Origin: an uncultured Nocardioides sp.
GTDB taxonomy: Bacteria; Actinomycetota; Actinomycetes; Propionibacteriales; Nocardioidaceae
Assembly (NCBI RefSeq): GCF_947488515.1
Contig: NZ_CANKZF010000002.1
Span: 186,001 to 250,000, forward strand
Direction: 5' to 3'
DNA length: 64,000 nucleotides
The first letter of the stretch is position 1. Every line of letters starts with the position of its first letter. Shown here one piece after another: positions 1 to 8,054 of this stretch. A model generated the notes under the pieces. It was given only the letters and a program-made list of their open reading frames with translations. It was not told the DNA's origin and made no database searches. Made by a program: the position numbers and the translations under genes.

Positions 1-2
1 CA

Positions 3-581
3 CGCGCCAGCCAGGGGCACATCGGCCGCGCCCGAGCCCTCGCCCTCGACGAGGAGACCCGCACCCGCCGCCGCGAGGTGGTCAGCATCCCGGCCCGCCT
101 GACGTCGCTGGGCTCCTGCATGACCGCGGCGACCAACCTCGCCGAGCTCGCCAAGGAGGAGACCGAGGCGATCACCGCCGACGCGGAGAGGCGCGAGCTG
201 GCCGAGCTGCAGGCGATCTTCGGCAGCGAGCGCAAGGACACCACGAGCCGCTCCTACCGCGCCGCCCTCGCCGGGCTGGAGAAGCTGCAGAAGCAGAAGG
301 CCAAGCGCCGCGTGCTCGACGTGATCGACCGTGCGCTGATGGACCTGGTCTCGGTCTACCGCGACGCGATCGCGCTGTCCGTCGGTGCGCCCGGGCTGCT
401 GGTCAACGAGGAGCTGCGCGGCGACGTCCAGGTCGTCGCACGGGCGGCCTCGCCCGAGGAGCTGCTGCGGATGATCGATGCGATCTTCACCGCGCGCGAG
501 CAGATGCTGGAGTTCAACGTGCCGCCCCAGCTGGCACTGGAGTCGATGACGGTCGCGCTGCGGCTGCCCGGAGGACGTTGA
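3..581 (+). CDS. holB: DNA polymerase III subunit delta', C-terminal part (5' end outside window)
   Basis: The reading frame is open from the first bases and reads RASQGHIGRARAL, the segment that follows the AAA+ core in actinobacterial delta' subunits. The rest is the helical C-terminal clamp-loader domain. Delta' is a structural member of the replicative clamp loader, working with gamma/tau and delta to place the beta clamp on DNA. The start lies upstream, so the ATPase-like region and zinc module are not visible. The stop TGA overlaps the ATG of the next gene (TGATG), indicating translational coupling. The assignment rests on remembered family sequence, not on a search. Confidence 0.85.
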   Translation, partial: RASQGHIGRARALALDEETRTRRREVVSIPARLTSLGSCMTAATNLAELAKEETEAITADAERRELAELQAIFGSERKDTTSRSYRAALAGLEKLQKQKAKRRVLDVIDRALMDLVSVYRDAIALSVGAPGLLVNEELRGDVQVVARAASPEELLRMIDAIFTAREQMLEFNVPPQLALESMTVALRLPGGR

Positions 582-2137
582 TGAAGAAGGCCGTCGCGGT
601 GATCGCCGTGCTCGCACTGGCGCTCACCGCCTTCGTCGCGGTCGGACTCGCCATCCAGGGCTCCACGCCCGACTCGCCGGCCGCGGAGCCGACCCCGTCG
701 CCGACGACACCGCCGCCGGCGGACGTCACCGAGGCGCCGACCCCCGAGCTCGCCGAGCTCTACTCGCAGCGCATCGACTGGCAGCCCTGCGAGACCGATG
801 ACGACCAGGACTGCGGCTTCCTCACGGTGCCCGTCGACTACGCCGACCCGCAGGGGCAGACGATCGACCTGGCGCTGCTCCGCGTGCCCGCCAAGGGCTC
901 GCGCGTCGGCTCCCTGGTGGTGAACCCGGGCGGTCCCGGCGCCCGCGGGACGACGTACGCCGCCGCTGGTGGGCAGGTGTTCCGCGAGCCGCTGCTCGAC
1001 GGCTTCGACATCGTCGGCTTCGACCCCCGCGGCGTCGGGGCCTCTGCCCCGGTCGACTGCCTGACCGACGCCGAGCTGGACGCCTACCTCGCCGAGGACC
1101 CCACCCCCGACACCCCGCTGGAGGTCGACTACTTCGAGGACTCGGTGCTGTCCTTCGGCCCGGGCTGCGTCGCCGGATCCGGCCCGGTCGTCGGCCACGT
1201 GACCACGATCGAGGCGGCCCGCGACATGGACGTGCTCCGCTCGGCGCTGGGGGAGGAGACGTTGAGCTACTTCGGTGCCTCCTACGGCACCAAGCTCGGC
1301 GCGACCTACGCCGAGCTGTTCCCCGACAAGGTCGGCCGCTTCGTCCTCGACGGCGCCGTCGACGTCTCCCTCGACGCCAGGTCGATGGCGCTCGAGCAGG
1401 CCACCGGGTTCGAGACCGCGCTGCGGGCCTACGTGCAGAACTGCCTCGACACGACCGACAACTGCTTCCTCGGCGACACCGTCGACGAGGGCCTGGCCAC
1501 GATCACCGGGCTGCTCGAGTCGATCGAGGAGGAGCCGCTGCCCGCGGGCGACCGCGAGCTGACCATCGGCAACGCGTTCTACGGCGTCATCACGCCCCTC
1601 TACAACCGCGACTACTGGTTCCTGCTCAGCACCGCGCTCGCCTCTGCGCTGGAGGGCAAGGGCTCGGCGCTGATGTCGCTGGCCGACGCCTACGCCTCGC
1701 GCAACCCCGACGGCAGCTACGCCGACAACTCGGTGGAGGCCAACTACTCGATCAACTGCCTCGACGACCCGACATCGGTGCCGTTCGGCAAGGTGTCGTC
1801 GCTGTTCCCGGAGTTCGAGGAGGCATCGCCGACCTTCGGCCGGATCTTCGCCTGGGGGATGGCCCTGTGCCGTGGCGTCGACGTGTCGTCCAGCGAGGAG
1901 CCACTGACGATCCGGGGCGAGGGCGCGGCGCCGATCGTGGTCCTCGGCACCAGCCGCGACCCCGCGACGCCGCTGAAGTGGGCCGAGGCCCTCTCGGCCC
2001 AGCTCGACTCCGGGGTGCTCGTCGAGCGCGACGGCGACGGCCACACGGCCTACAACGCCGGCAACGAGTGCATCGACACGCTCGTCGAGGACTATCTCCT
2101 CGACGGAGACGTGCCCGCCGACGGCACGACCTGCTGA
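581..2137 (+). CDS. Membrane-anchored alpha/beta hydrolase, tripeptidyl-aminopeptidase-like (S33 type)
   Basis: Protein of 518 residues. An N-terminal hydrophobic segment (about 4-26) is followed by a Pro/Thr/Ser-rich linker, so the enzyme is probably held at the outer membrane face or secreted. The nucleophile elbow GASYG puts the catalytic Ser near residue 234, VNPGGPG forms the oxyanion region, and the C-terminal TAP-like domain carries GTSRDPATP and DGDGHTAY (His near 488), completing the triad. Relatives cleave peptides from the N terminus, but the substrate is not readable here. ATG at 581 is chosen over the in-frame TTG at 578 because GGAGG lies six bases upstream of it. Overlap with holB is common in this lineage. 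Confidence 0.85.
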   Translation: MKKAVAVIAVLALALTAFVAVGLAIQGSTPDSPAAEPTPSPTTPPPADVTEAPTPELAELYSQRIDWQPCETDDDQDCGFLTVPVDYADPQGQTIDLALLRVPAKGSRVGSLVVNPGGPGARGTTYAAAGGQVFREPLLDGFDIVGFDPRGVGASAPVDCLTDAELDAYLAEDPTPDTPLEVDYFEDSVLSFGPGCVAGSGPVVGHVTTIEAARDMDVLRSALGEETLSYFGASYGTKLGATYAELFPDKVGRFVLDGAVDVSLDARSMALEQATGFETALRAYVQNCLDTTDNCFLGDTVDEGLATITGLLESIEEEPLPAGDRELTIGNAFYGVITPLYNRDYWFLLSTALASALEGKGSALMSLADAYASRNPDGSYADNSVEANYSINCLDDPTSVPFGKVSSLFPEFEEASPTFGRIFAWGMALCRGVDVSSSEEPLTIRGEGAAPIVVLGTSRDPATPLKWAEALSAQLDSGVLVERDGDGHTAYNAGNECIDTLVEDYLLDGDVPADGTTC

Positions 2138-2249
2138 CACCTTCGCTCGGCAGCGTCATACCGATCGGCACCGATGCGTGCGCCTTCGCACGACGCAGTG
2201 GGGACCTTCGGCCCTACGGTGTGCCGGCGCGCCTGCCTAACGTCGAGGC

Positions 2250-2417
2250 ATGGCGTACGTCGACGCGCGGTGCCCGCTGCGGCCCGGTGACATGTGCAGC
2301 CTGTGCGTGCCCGGAGCCACCGGCCCGGCGGACTGCCCGACCGTGGCCGAGGTGATGCGCGACCCGGCGCTTCGCGAGCGGCTGGCCGAGCTGCGGCGAG
2401 AGGCCGCCGCCGGCTGA
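2250..2417 (+). CDS. DUF6767-like cysteine-rich mini-protein
   Basis: A 55-residue protein beginning MAYVDARCPLRPGDMCSLCV and ending in a charged helix (RDPALRERLAELRREAAAG). Three cysteines in the first 21 residues (CPLRPGDMCSLC) and a fourth at ADCPTV could bind a metal. The CPLRPGDMC-LCVPGATGP pattern matches what I recall of DUF6767, a small actinobacterial family of unknown role. It is too short for usual ORF cut-offs but has high-GC codon structure. It sits alone between the hydrolase and the convergent OsmC gene. No function can be assigned. Confidence 0.7.
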   Translation: MAYVDARCPLRPGDMCSLCVPGATGPADCPTVAEVMRDPALRERLAELRREAAAG

Positions 2418-2420
2418 CCG

Positions 2421-2458
2421 GTGGTCGAGGAAGCCGCTGCGCGACCTCCTCGACCCAC
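2421..2458. terminator. Hairpin between convergent genes, also a REP-like repeat copy
   Basis: The arms GTGGTCGAGGA (2421-2431) and TCCTCGACCCAC (2447-2458) pair with one bulged base. It lies between the DUF6767 stop and the OsmC stop, where a bidirectional terminator is expected. There is no T-run. The left arm recurs at 15222, so the element may be a dispersed repeat serving as terminator. Confidence 0.5.
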
Positions 2459-2466
2459 GGAGGTGG

Positions 2467-2910
2467 TCAGCCCTCGAGGGCGGCGTCGAGCGTGATGTCG
2501 ACGGCGGCCAGGGCCTTGCTGATCGGGCATCCGGCCTTCGCCTTCTCCGCCGCGTCCTTGAAGGCGGCGTCGTCGAGGCCGTCGACCTCGCCACGAACCC
2601 TGAGCACGATGCCGGTCAGCTTGAAGCCGCCGGCCTCCTCGTCGGCACCGAGCGTGACGTCGGCGGAGACGTCGAGCGCCTGGACCGTGCCGCCGGCCTC
2701 GGTGACGAGGTTGGACAGCGACATCGCGTAGCAGGCGGAGTGGGCCGCGGCGACGAGCTCCTCGGGGCTCGTGGTCCCGTCGGCGTCCTCGGCGGCGCGC
2801 TTGGGGAAGTTCACGTCGAAGGTGCCGGCGCCGGAGCTGGTGAGCTCCACCTGGCCGGATCCGTCCTGGAGTCCGCCGTTCCATGCAGTGCGTGCGGAGC
2901 GAGTGGGCAT
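2467..2910 (-). CDS. OsmC family peroxiredoxin-like protein
   Basis: Protein of 147 residues. The family reduces organic hydroperoxides with two cysteines on separate helices. Both are present: Cys60 in AAHSACYAM and Cys128 in AGCPISKAL, spaced as in E. coli OsmC (about 59 and 125). The start MPTRSARTAW is chosen because AGGAG lies just upstream; a longer frame from 2967 lacks support and family similarity. It is expected in the cytoplasm, protecting against peroxide and osmotic stress. It stands alone, convergent with the DUF6767 gene. Confidence 0.9.
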   Translation of the reverse strand: MPTRSARTAWNGGLQDGSGQVELTSSGAGTFDVNFPKRAAEDADGTTSPEELVAAAHSACYAMSLSNLVTEAGGTVQALDVSADVTLGADEEAGGFKLTGIVLRVRGEVDGLDDAAFKDAAEKAKAGCPISKALAAVDITLDAALEG

Positions 2911-2975
2911 CGTGTCTCCTGAGGTGGGAGGGTGCGGTCGCTGTCGAACGTAGCGGGTGTTCCCCACCCCGTGAT

Positions 2976-3004
2976 TTCAGCCAGACGAACGCTCTCCGTA
3001 TACT
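2976..3004 (+). promoter_or_regulatory. Probable promoter of tRNA-Thr
   Basis: A -10 box TATACT (2999-3004) lies 17 bases after a weak -35 TTCAGC (2976-2981), about 36 bases before the tRNA 5' end. TATACT is rare in DNA this GC-rich. The placement suits a short 5' leader removed by RNase P. Confidence 0.5.
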
Positions 3005-3039
3005 CGCCTCCGGTCCACCGAGCACGCTCGGCGGGCCAC

Positions 3040-3112
3040 GCCGCCTTAGCTCAGTCGGTAGAGCGAGTCACTCGTAATGACTAGGTCGTCAGTTCGATTC
3101 TGACAGGCGGCT
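3040..3112 (+). tRNA. tRNA-Thr (anticodon CGT)
   Basis: The full cloverleaf can be drawn. Acceptor GCCGCCT (3040-3046) pairs with AGGCGGC (3105-3111). The D arm is GCTC/GAGC, the anticodon stem AGTCA/TGACT encloses loop CTCGTAA with anticodon CGT (reads ACG, Thr), and the T stem GTCAG/CTGAC encloses TTCGATT. The discriminator is T. The following bases are CCG, so the terminal CCA is not fully encoded. A strong hairpin follows at 3115. Confidence 0.95.
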
Positions 3113-3114
3113 CC

Positions 3115-3148
3115 GACGCCCCCGGGGACCCGAGACCCTGGGGGCGTC
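3115..3148. terminator. GC-rich hairpin after tRNA-Thr
   Basis: GACGCCCCCGGGG (3115-3127) pairs with CCCTGGGGGCGTC (3136-3148), a 13-bp stem with one G-T pair and an 8-base loop. No T-run follows, as is usual in high-GC actinobacteria. Its location between tRNA-Thr and the 3' end of trmL suggests it terminates both. Confidence 0.7.
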
Positions 3149-3162
3149 TCTGCGTTGCGGGG

Positions 3163-3633
3163 TCACTGCGCGCCGGGGAAGCCGTGCTGCCGCCACGCCT
3201 CGTAGGCCACCACGGCAGCGGAGTTGGAGAGGTTGAGAGACCTGCGCCCGGCGATCATCGGGATCCGGAGCCGGTCGGTGACCCGCTCGTGGGTCAGCAC
3301 CTCGGGCGGCAGGCCGGTCGGCTCGGGGCCGAAGAGCAGCACGTCGTCCGCCTCGAACGCCACGTCGGTGTGCCAGCGGGTGGCGCGGGCGGTGAAGGCG
3401 TACACCCGTGACCCGGCCAGTGCGTCGCTCCCGAGCGCGGTGTCCAGGTCGGGGTGCACGACCACCGACGCCAGGTCGTGGTAGTCCAGACCGGCGCGCT
3501 TGAGCTGCGGCTCCGACAGGTCGAAGCCGAGGGGCTCGATGAGGTGCAGGGTCGCGCCGGTCCCCGCCACCATCCGGATGGCGTTGCCGGTGTTGGGCGG
3601 GATCCGGGGCTCGAGGAACATCACGTGGAACAC
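3163..3633 (-). CDS. trmL: tRNA (cytidine(34)-2'-O)-methyltransferase
   Basis: SPOUT-class RNA methyltransferase of 156 residues, the usual TrmL length. The N terminus FHVMFLEPRIPPNTGNAIRM is the family's first motif. LLFGPEPTGLPPEVL and LRIPMIAGRRSLNLSNSAAV are the knot motifs that bind S-adenosylmethionine. TrmL methylates the wobble ribose of certain Leu tRNAs. The GTG at 3633 is chosen because the family begins there; a frame extending to 3831 has no counterpart in the family and runs into the promoter region of the divergent GGDEF gene. Confidence 0.9.
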   Translation of the reverse strand: MFHVMFLEPRIPPNTGNAIRMVAGTGATLHLIEPLGFDLSEPQLKRAGLDYHDLASVVVHPDLDTALGSDALAGSRVYAFTARATRWHTDVAFEADDVLLFGPEPTGLPPEVLTHERVTDRLRIPMIAGRRSLNLSNSAAVVAYEAWRQHGFPGAQ

Positions 3634-3754
3634 GGGGTCAGCCTCACATCCCGCGGGTGTGCACCCGTTCGCGACACCTGCTCGGGGCGCTGGTGTGTCC
3701 ACGGCCGCGACTGAGACCATGGCGGCTCGCCCGACTCGGACCGGGAAGAGGACC

Positions 3755-4942
3755 ATGCTCGACACCGACAGCCTGCGCATCTCGTTCGCCCTCGAGGCTC
3801 TTGTCCTGCTGGTGCTCTTCCTCGCGATCACCTACCGGATCGGCCGGTCCGCCTACGCGGCGTGGTGGTGCGCGTCCCTCGTGGCGTTCCTCGTCGGTGC
3901 CGTGGCGTTCCTCCTCAGCGGAACCGTCCACCAGGCGTGGGCGATCCCGCTGGGCAACGCCCTCATCGCCTTCGGTGTGGGCTGCGTGTGGGCGGGCGCC
4001 CGGTCCCTGCGACAACTCTCGCTCCCGTGGCGGCTCCTGCTCGTCGCACCCGCCGTCGTGGCGATCGCGACGACGCTGGGCGGCCCGGGTGGCGACGTGT
4101 GGGCGGGCGGAGCGACCTTCCTCGCGGCCATGTGGATCCAGTTCGCCCTGGCGGCCCGCGAGCTCTGGCGCCTGTTGGCCGAGAGCTACGCCGCGCAGGT
4201 CGACGGCGGCTCGTACCGTGCATCGGCCTGGGCACTCGCGGCCATGTCCAGCGGCGCAGCCGTGTTCTACCTCGGCCGCTGGATCGCGTTCCTGGTCGTC
4301 GGGCCCGACGAGCCACCGTTCACGACAATCTTCGGGGAGGCGGTCACCACCCTCATCACCACCGCGCTGCTGGCCACGGTGTCGTTCGGCATGTCCACCC
4401 TGAGCGAGGAGCAGCAGAAGGCGGTGCTCCGCGACGCGGCGCACCGCGACGCCCTCACCGGACTGCTCAACCGGTCGGGCTTCGTGCACCACGCGGAGCT
4501 GGCGCTGCACGCCGGGAAGCGACAGGGCACGTCCGGCTCGCTGATCATCGCCGACCTCGACCACTTCAAGCAGGTCAACGACGTCCACGGCCACCAGGCG
4601 GGCGACCACGCGCTCGTCGCCTTCGCCGACGCGTGCCGCAGCGCCGTACGAGCCAGCGACGTGGTGGCCCGTCACGGCGGTGAGGAGTTCGTCCTGCTGC
4701 TCCCCGGCGCCGACGCCGACCGGGCCGACGAGGTGGCGCGCGCGATCAGCGAGGAGATGGCGCGGCGGTCGCCACTCGGCGAGGTGGTGCTGCCGACGGT
4801 CAGCTTCGGCATCGCCCCGCTCGAGCCCACGTCGAGCCTCGAGCGCGTGATCGAGCGCGCGGACGCGGCGCTCTACCGCGCGAAGGCGACGGGGCGGAAC
4901 CGCGCGGTCCACTACGCCGGCGACCAGGACGACCCTGAGTGA
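3755..4942 (+). CDS. Membrane-anchored diguanylate cyclase (GGDEF protein)
   Basis: Protein of 395 residues. The first ~220 form about six hydrophobic helices without a recognised sensor domain; the C-terminal ~165 are a GGDEF domain. The active site reads GGEEF at 308-312, a permitted variant, so synthesis of cyclic di-GMP from two GTP is expected. DLDHFKQVNDVHGHQAGD supplies the metal and substrate residues. I see no RxxD inhibitory site just before GGEEF and no EAL domain. ATG 3755 has AAGAGG upstream; a longer frame from 3500 overlaps trmL. The signal sensed is unknown. Confidence 0.9.
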   Translation: MLDTDSLRISFALEALVLLVLFLAITYRIGRSAYAAWWCASLVAFLVGAVAFLLSGTVHQAWAIPLGNALIAFGVGCVWAGARSLRQLSLPWRLLLVAPAVVAIATTLGGPGGDVWAGGATFLAAMWIQFALAARELWRLLAESYAAQVDGGSYRASAWALAAMSSGAAVFYLGRWIAFLVVGPDEPPFTTIFGEAVTTLITTALLATVSFGMSTLSEEQQKAVLRDAAHRDALTGLLNRSGFVHHAELALHAGKRQGTSGSLIIADLDHFKQVNDVHGHQAGDHALVAFADACRSAVRASDVVARHGGEEFVLLLPGADADRADEVARAISEEMARRSPLGEVVLPTVSFGIAPLEPTSSLERVIERADAALYRAKATGRNRAVHYAGDQDDPE

Positions 4943-5038
4943 CGGTCGCGGACGTGCGCCGCGCCGCCGCCCGGGGGTCGTCTGGTCGGCACGGCACGGT
5001 GCTGCCCGTCTGCAGCACAATGACCTCGAGGAGGCGCG

Positions 5039-5974
5039 ATGAGCTCGGTGGTGGTCGTCGGCTCGATCAATGTCGACGTCGTGATGCACGTCCCCGGCTT
5101 CCCGGTGCCCGGGGTGACCCTCCTGGCCGACCGCGTCGAGCGCTCGCCCGGTGGCAAGGGGGCGAACCAGGCGGTGGCGGCCGCTCGGGCCGGTGCGGCG
5201 ACCCGTCTCCTGGGAGCGGTCGGCGACGACGGCGACAGCGCGGCCCAGGTCGACGCACTGGTCGCAGCCGGTGTGGACGTGTCGGGGGTGGAGACCTGCT
5301 CCGGGCGGACCACCGGGACCGCGTTCGTGATGGTCGCCCCGTCCGGTGAGAACGCCATCGTGGTGGACGCCGGCGCCAACGGCCTCATCGACCTACGTCG
5401 TGTCGTCGCCGCGCTGTCCGATCGCGGGACCACGGCCCCGGACGTCGTCCTCCTGCAGTCGGAGGTCGGCGCCGCAGTGGTCGACGCCGCGGCCGCAGCG
5501 GCGTACGAGCGAGGCATCCGGGTGGTCGTCAACAACGGCCCCTGGCTGCACCTCGCGGCGGCGACGCTCGAGGCGGCGGACCCCCTCGTGGTCAACGAGC
5601 ACGAGGCGGCCGAGGCCTGCGACGCGGCAGGCGCGGAGGGCGCGGACCTGGCTGATGCCGTACGCCGGCGACACGGCTGCAGGTCGGTGGTGGTCACCCG
5701 AGGCGCCGAGGGGGCGTCGATCAGCGGCGCGGAGGCGTCGGCCCGGATCGCTGCGCTGCCGGTCGAGCACGTCGTCGACACGACGGGTGCCGGGGACGCC
5801 TTCGTCGGGACGCTCGCTGCCGTGCTGGCGCAGGGCCGCAGCCTGAGGCGGGCGGTCGAGGAGGGCCAGCGCGCGGGTGCAGCCGTGGTGGCCATCGTGG
5901 GGGCCCGTGCCTCCGATCACCACTTGAACGATTCACCGCCTGAACGGGTGGAACCCGCGGATCCCCCTCGCTGA
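5039..5974 (+). CDS. Ribokinase-like PfkB family sugar kinase
   Basis: Protein of 311 residues, normal for ribokinase. SINVDVVMHV and SPGGKGANQAVAAARAG form the substrate-binding N-terminal half, VNEHEAAEA is a conserved middle motif, and DTTGAGDAFVGTLAAVL holds the anion hole and catalytic Asp. It phosphorylates a sugar, probably a pentose, with ATP. A good RBS (GAGGAGG) precedes ATG 5039. It stands alone, with no ribose transporter, RbsD or repressor beside it, so ribose is likely by similarity but not proven by context. Confidence 0.85.
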   Translation: MSSVVVVGSINVDVVMHVPGFPVPGVTLLADRVERSPGGKGANQAVAAARAGAATRLLGAVGDDGDSAAQVDALVAAGVDVSGVETCSGRTTGTAFVMVAPSGENAIVVDAGANGLIDLRRVVAALSDRGTTAPDVVLLQSEVGAAVVDAAAAAAYERGIRVVVNNGPWLHLAAATLEAADPLVVNEHEAAEACDAAGAEGADLADAVRRRHGCRSVVVTRGAEGASISGAEASARIAALPVEHVVDTTGAGDAFVGTLAAVLAQGRSLRRAVEEGQRAGAAVVAIVGARASDHHLNDSPPERVEPADPPR

Positions 5975-6056
5975 CAGGGAGAACGGGCAGGGCAGCCGCG
6001 ATCGGCAGCTGCGCAGGAACGGCGGAAGTAGGTCACTCGGACCGCGTCTGCTCTAG

Positions 6057-6062
6057 TAAGGT
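6057..6062 (+). promoter_or_regulatory. Possible -10 box of a leaderless transcript for the mod genes
   Basis: TAAGGT fits the TANNNT pattern and ends seven bases before ATG 6070, which would put the transcription start at or next to the start codon. No Shine-Dalgarno sequence is visible upstream of this ATG, consistent with leaderless translation, which is common in actinobacteria. No clear -35 box is seen. Confidence 0.35.
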
Positions 6063-6069
6063 TCCTGAC

Positions 6070-6474
6070 ATGCCGCAGATGAGGATCCGTGACGCGGCGG
6101 CGTACCTGGGTGTCAGTGACGACACCGTGCGCCGCTGGATCGACAACGGCACGCTGCCCGCCACGGTCGACCAGGCCGGCCGCAAGGTCGTCGACGGCTA
6201 CGAGGTTGCAAAGGTCGCGCGCCAGCACGCGTCGCCGCCGCCGTTGCCGGGTGGACTGGCGAGCTCCGCGCGGAACCGCTTCGTCGGTCTGGTGACGGAT
6301 GTCCGGACCGACTCGGTGATGGCCCAGGTCGAGCTCCAGTGCGGGCCGTTCCGGGTGGTGTCGCTCATGTCCAGCGAGGCCGTCCGCGACCTGGGGCTGG
6401 AGCTCGGGTCGGTGGCGATCGCGGCCATCAAGTCCACGAACGTGATCATCGAGACTGCTCAGGGGGAGTCATGA
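6070..6474 (+). CDS. HTH plus TOBE (Mop) domain protein, molybdate-responsive
   Basis: Protein of 134 residues. Residues 1-50 form an excisionase/MerR-like winged helix (RIRDAAAYLGVSDDTVRRWI). After a linker, residues ~66-132 are a single TOBE/Mop domain (SSARNRFVGLVTDVRTDSVM, then AAIKSTNVIIE), which binds molybdate or tungstate. The fusion suggests a small DNA-binding sensor that regulates the molybdate transporter behind it. The stop overlaps the ATG of modA (ATGA), so the two are translationally coupled. Confidence 0.85.
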   Translation: MPQMRIRDAAAYLGVSDDTVRRWIDNGTLPATVDQAGRKVVDGYEVAKVARQHASPPPLPGGLASSARNRFVGLVTDVRTDSVMAQVELQCGPFRVVSLMSSEAVRDLGLELGSVAIAAIKSTNVIIETAQGES

Positions 6475-7247
6475 AGCGCTGGTGCACGACCCTGGCCGCC
6501 CTGCTGCTGGTCACCGCGACCGCTGCCTGCAGCGACGACGACCCCGACTCCGCTGACCCCGGCGGCGACGGGGGGACCACGCTCACGGTGTTCGCCGCCG
6601 CGTCGCTGACCTCCAGCTTCGAGCAGCTCGGCGAGAGCTTCGAGAAGTCCCACGAGGGCGTCCAGGTCGACTTCAACTTCGCGGGCTCCTCCGACCTCGT
6701 CGCGCAGGTCCAGAGCGGCGCCCCGGCGGACGTGTTCGCCTCGGCCGACGAGGCCAACATGGACAAGCTCACGGCCGACGACCTGCAGGGCTCGGACCCG
6801 GAGCTGTTCGCCACCAACACCCTCGAGATCGCCACGCCCCCGGACAACCCCGCCGACGTGCAGTCCCTCGAGGACCTGGCCAACCCCGAGATCAACCTGG
6901 TCATCTGTGCCCCGGAGGTGCCGTGCGGCGCTGCCTCCCAGTCCGTCGCCGAGGCCGCCGGGGTCACCCTCGAGCCGGACAGCGAGGAGCAGTCGGTGAC
7001 CGACGTGCTGGGCAAGGTCACCTCCGGTGAGGCCGACGCGGGCCTCGTCTACGTCACCGACGTGATCACCGCGGGTGACGCCGTGCAGGGCATCGAGCTC
7101 CCGGAGTCGGCGTCGGTGCTGAACAGCTACCCGATCGCGACGGTGGCAGACAGCGAGAACGCCGACCTGGCCCAGGCGTTCGTCGACCTCGTGCTCAGTG
7201 ACGAGGGCCAGCAGGTCCTCGCCGACGCCGGCTTCGGCCGGCCCTGA
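6471..7247 (+). CDS. modA: Molybdate ABC transporter substrate-binding lipoprotein
   Basis: Protein of 258 residues. The N terminus is a lipoprotein signal with lipobox ATAAC (Cys20), then a short acidic linker. LTVFAAASLTSSFEQLGESF is the opening strand and helix of ModA, FNFAGSSDLVAQVQSGAPADVFASAD binds the oxyanion, and AGLVYVTDV lies in the second lobe. It captures molybdate (or tungstate) outside the membrane and hands it to ModBC. ModA is followed by modB after 15 bases. Confidence 0.93.
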   Translation: MKRWCTTLAALLLVTATAACSDDDPDSADPGGDGGTTLTVFAAASLTSSFEQLGESFEKSHEGVQVDFNFAGSSDLVAQVQSGAPADVFASADEANMDKLTADDLQGSDPELFATNTLEIATPPDNPADVQSLEDLANPEINLVICAPEVPCGAASQSVAEAAGVTLEPDSEEQSVTDVLGKVTSGEADAGLVYVTDVITAGDAVQGIELPESASVLNSYPIATVADSENADLAQAFVDLVLSDEGQQVLADAGFGRP

Positions 7248-7262
7248 GGGGCTGAGCCTGAC

Positions 7263-8054
7263 ATGGCGCGGGTCCATCGCGACGTCGGGGTGCCGTCGTG
7301 GATCTTCGTCCCGGCGGCGGCGGGAGCAGTCTTCGTGCTGCTCCCGCTGGCCGCCATGGTCACCCGGGTCGAGTGGGGCAGCTTCTTCGAGCTGATCACC
7401 TCCGAGTCGTCCCGGGAGGCGCTGCTCCTCAGCCTGAAGACCTCCACCATCAGCACCCTCGCCTGCATCGTCATCGGCGTTCCGATGGCCGTCGTCCTGG
7501 CCCGCACCGAGTTCCCCGGGCAGGGGTTCCTGCGCTCGCTCGTGCTGCTCCCACTCGTGCTGCCACCGGTGGTCGGGGGCATCGCCCTGCTGTACACGTT
7601 CGGGCGCCGTGGTCTGCTCGGGGAGACCATCGACGTGCTCGGCTTCCAGATCGCCTTCTCCACCACTGCGGTGGTGATGGCCCAGACGTTCGTCGCGCTG
7701 CCGTTCCTCGTCGTCAGTCTCGAAGGTGCGCTGCGCACGGCCGGGCGACGGTACGAAGTGGTTGCCGCCTCGCTGGGTGCGCGACCGACCACCGTGTTCC
7801 GGCGCGTCACCATCCCGCTCGTGCTGCCCGGCCTCGTGTCCGGAGCCGTGCTCTCCTTCGCCCGGGCGCTCGGCGAGTTCGGGGCCACCATCACCTTCGC
7901 CGGGAGCCTCCAGGGAGTGACCCGGACCCTGCCGCTCGAGATCTACCTGCGCCGGGAGACCGACGCCGACGCCGCGGTCGCGCTCTCGCTGGTGCTGGTG
8001 GTGGTCGCCGTCGTGGTCATCGGGTTCGCCCGGCAAGGACGAACGGCGCTGTGA
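7263..8054 (+). CDS. modB: Molybdate ABC transporter permease
   Basis: Integral membrane protein of 263 residues with about five to six helices. The cytoplasmic coupling motif [22 protein letters not shown] is the EAA loop that docks on the ATPase. [19 protein letters not shown] is typical of ModB. The last codons overlap the GTG of modC (GTGA). Together with modA and modC it makes a full ModABC importer supplying molybdenum cofactor synthesis. Confidence 0.93.
   Translation: MARVHRDVGVPSWIFVPAAAGAVFVLLPLAAMVTRVEWGSFFELITSESSREALLLSLKTSTISTLACIVIGVPMAVVLARTEFPGQGFLRSLVLLPLVLPPVVGGIALLYTFGRRGLLGETIDVLGFQIAFSTTAVVMAQTFVALPFLVVSLEGALRTAGRRYEVVAASLGARPTTVFRRVTIPLVLPGLVSGAVLSFARALGEFGATITFAGSLQGVTRTLPLEIYLRRETDADAAVALSLVLVVVAVVVIGFARQGRTAL

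Noticed and set aside
356..2140. 594-codon open frame on the minus strand
   Set aside because: It is antisense to the holB and hydrolase genes, highly Arg/Val/Gly-biased, and typical of mirror frames in very GC-rich DNA. The same holds for other long antisense frames over the rhamnose, lut and galM genes.
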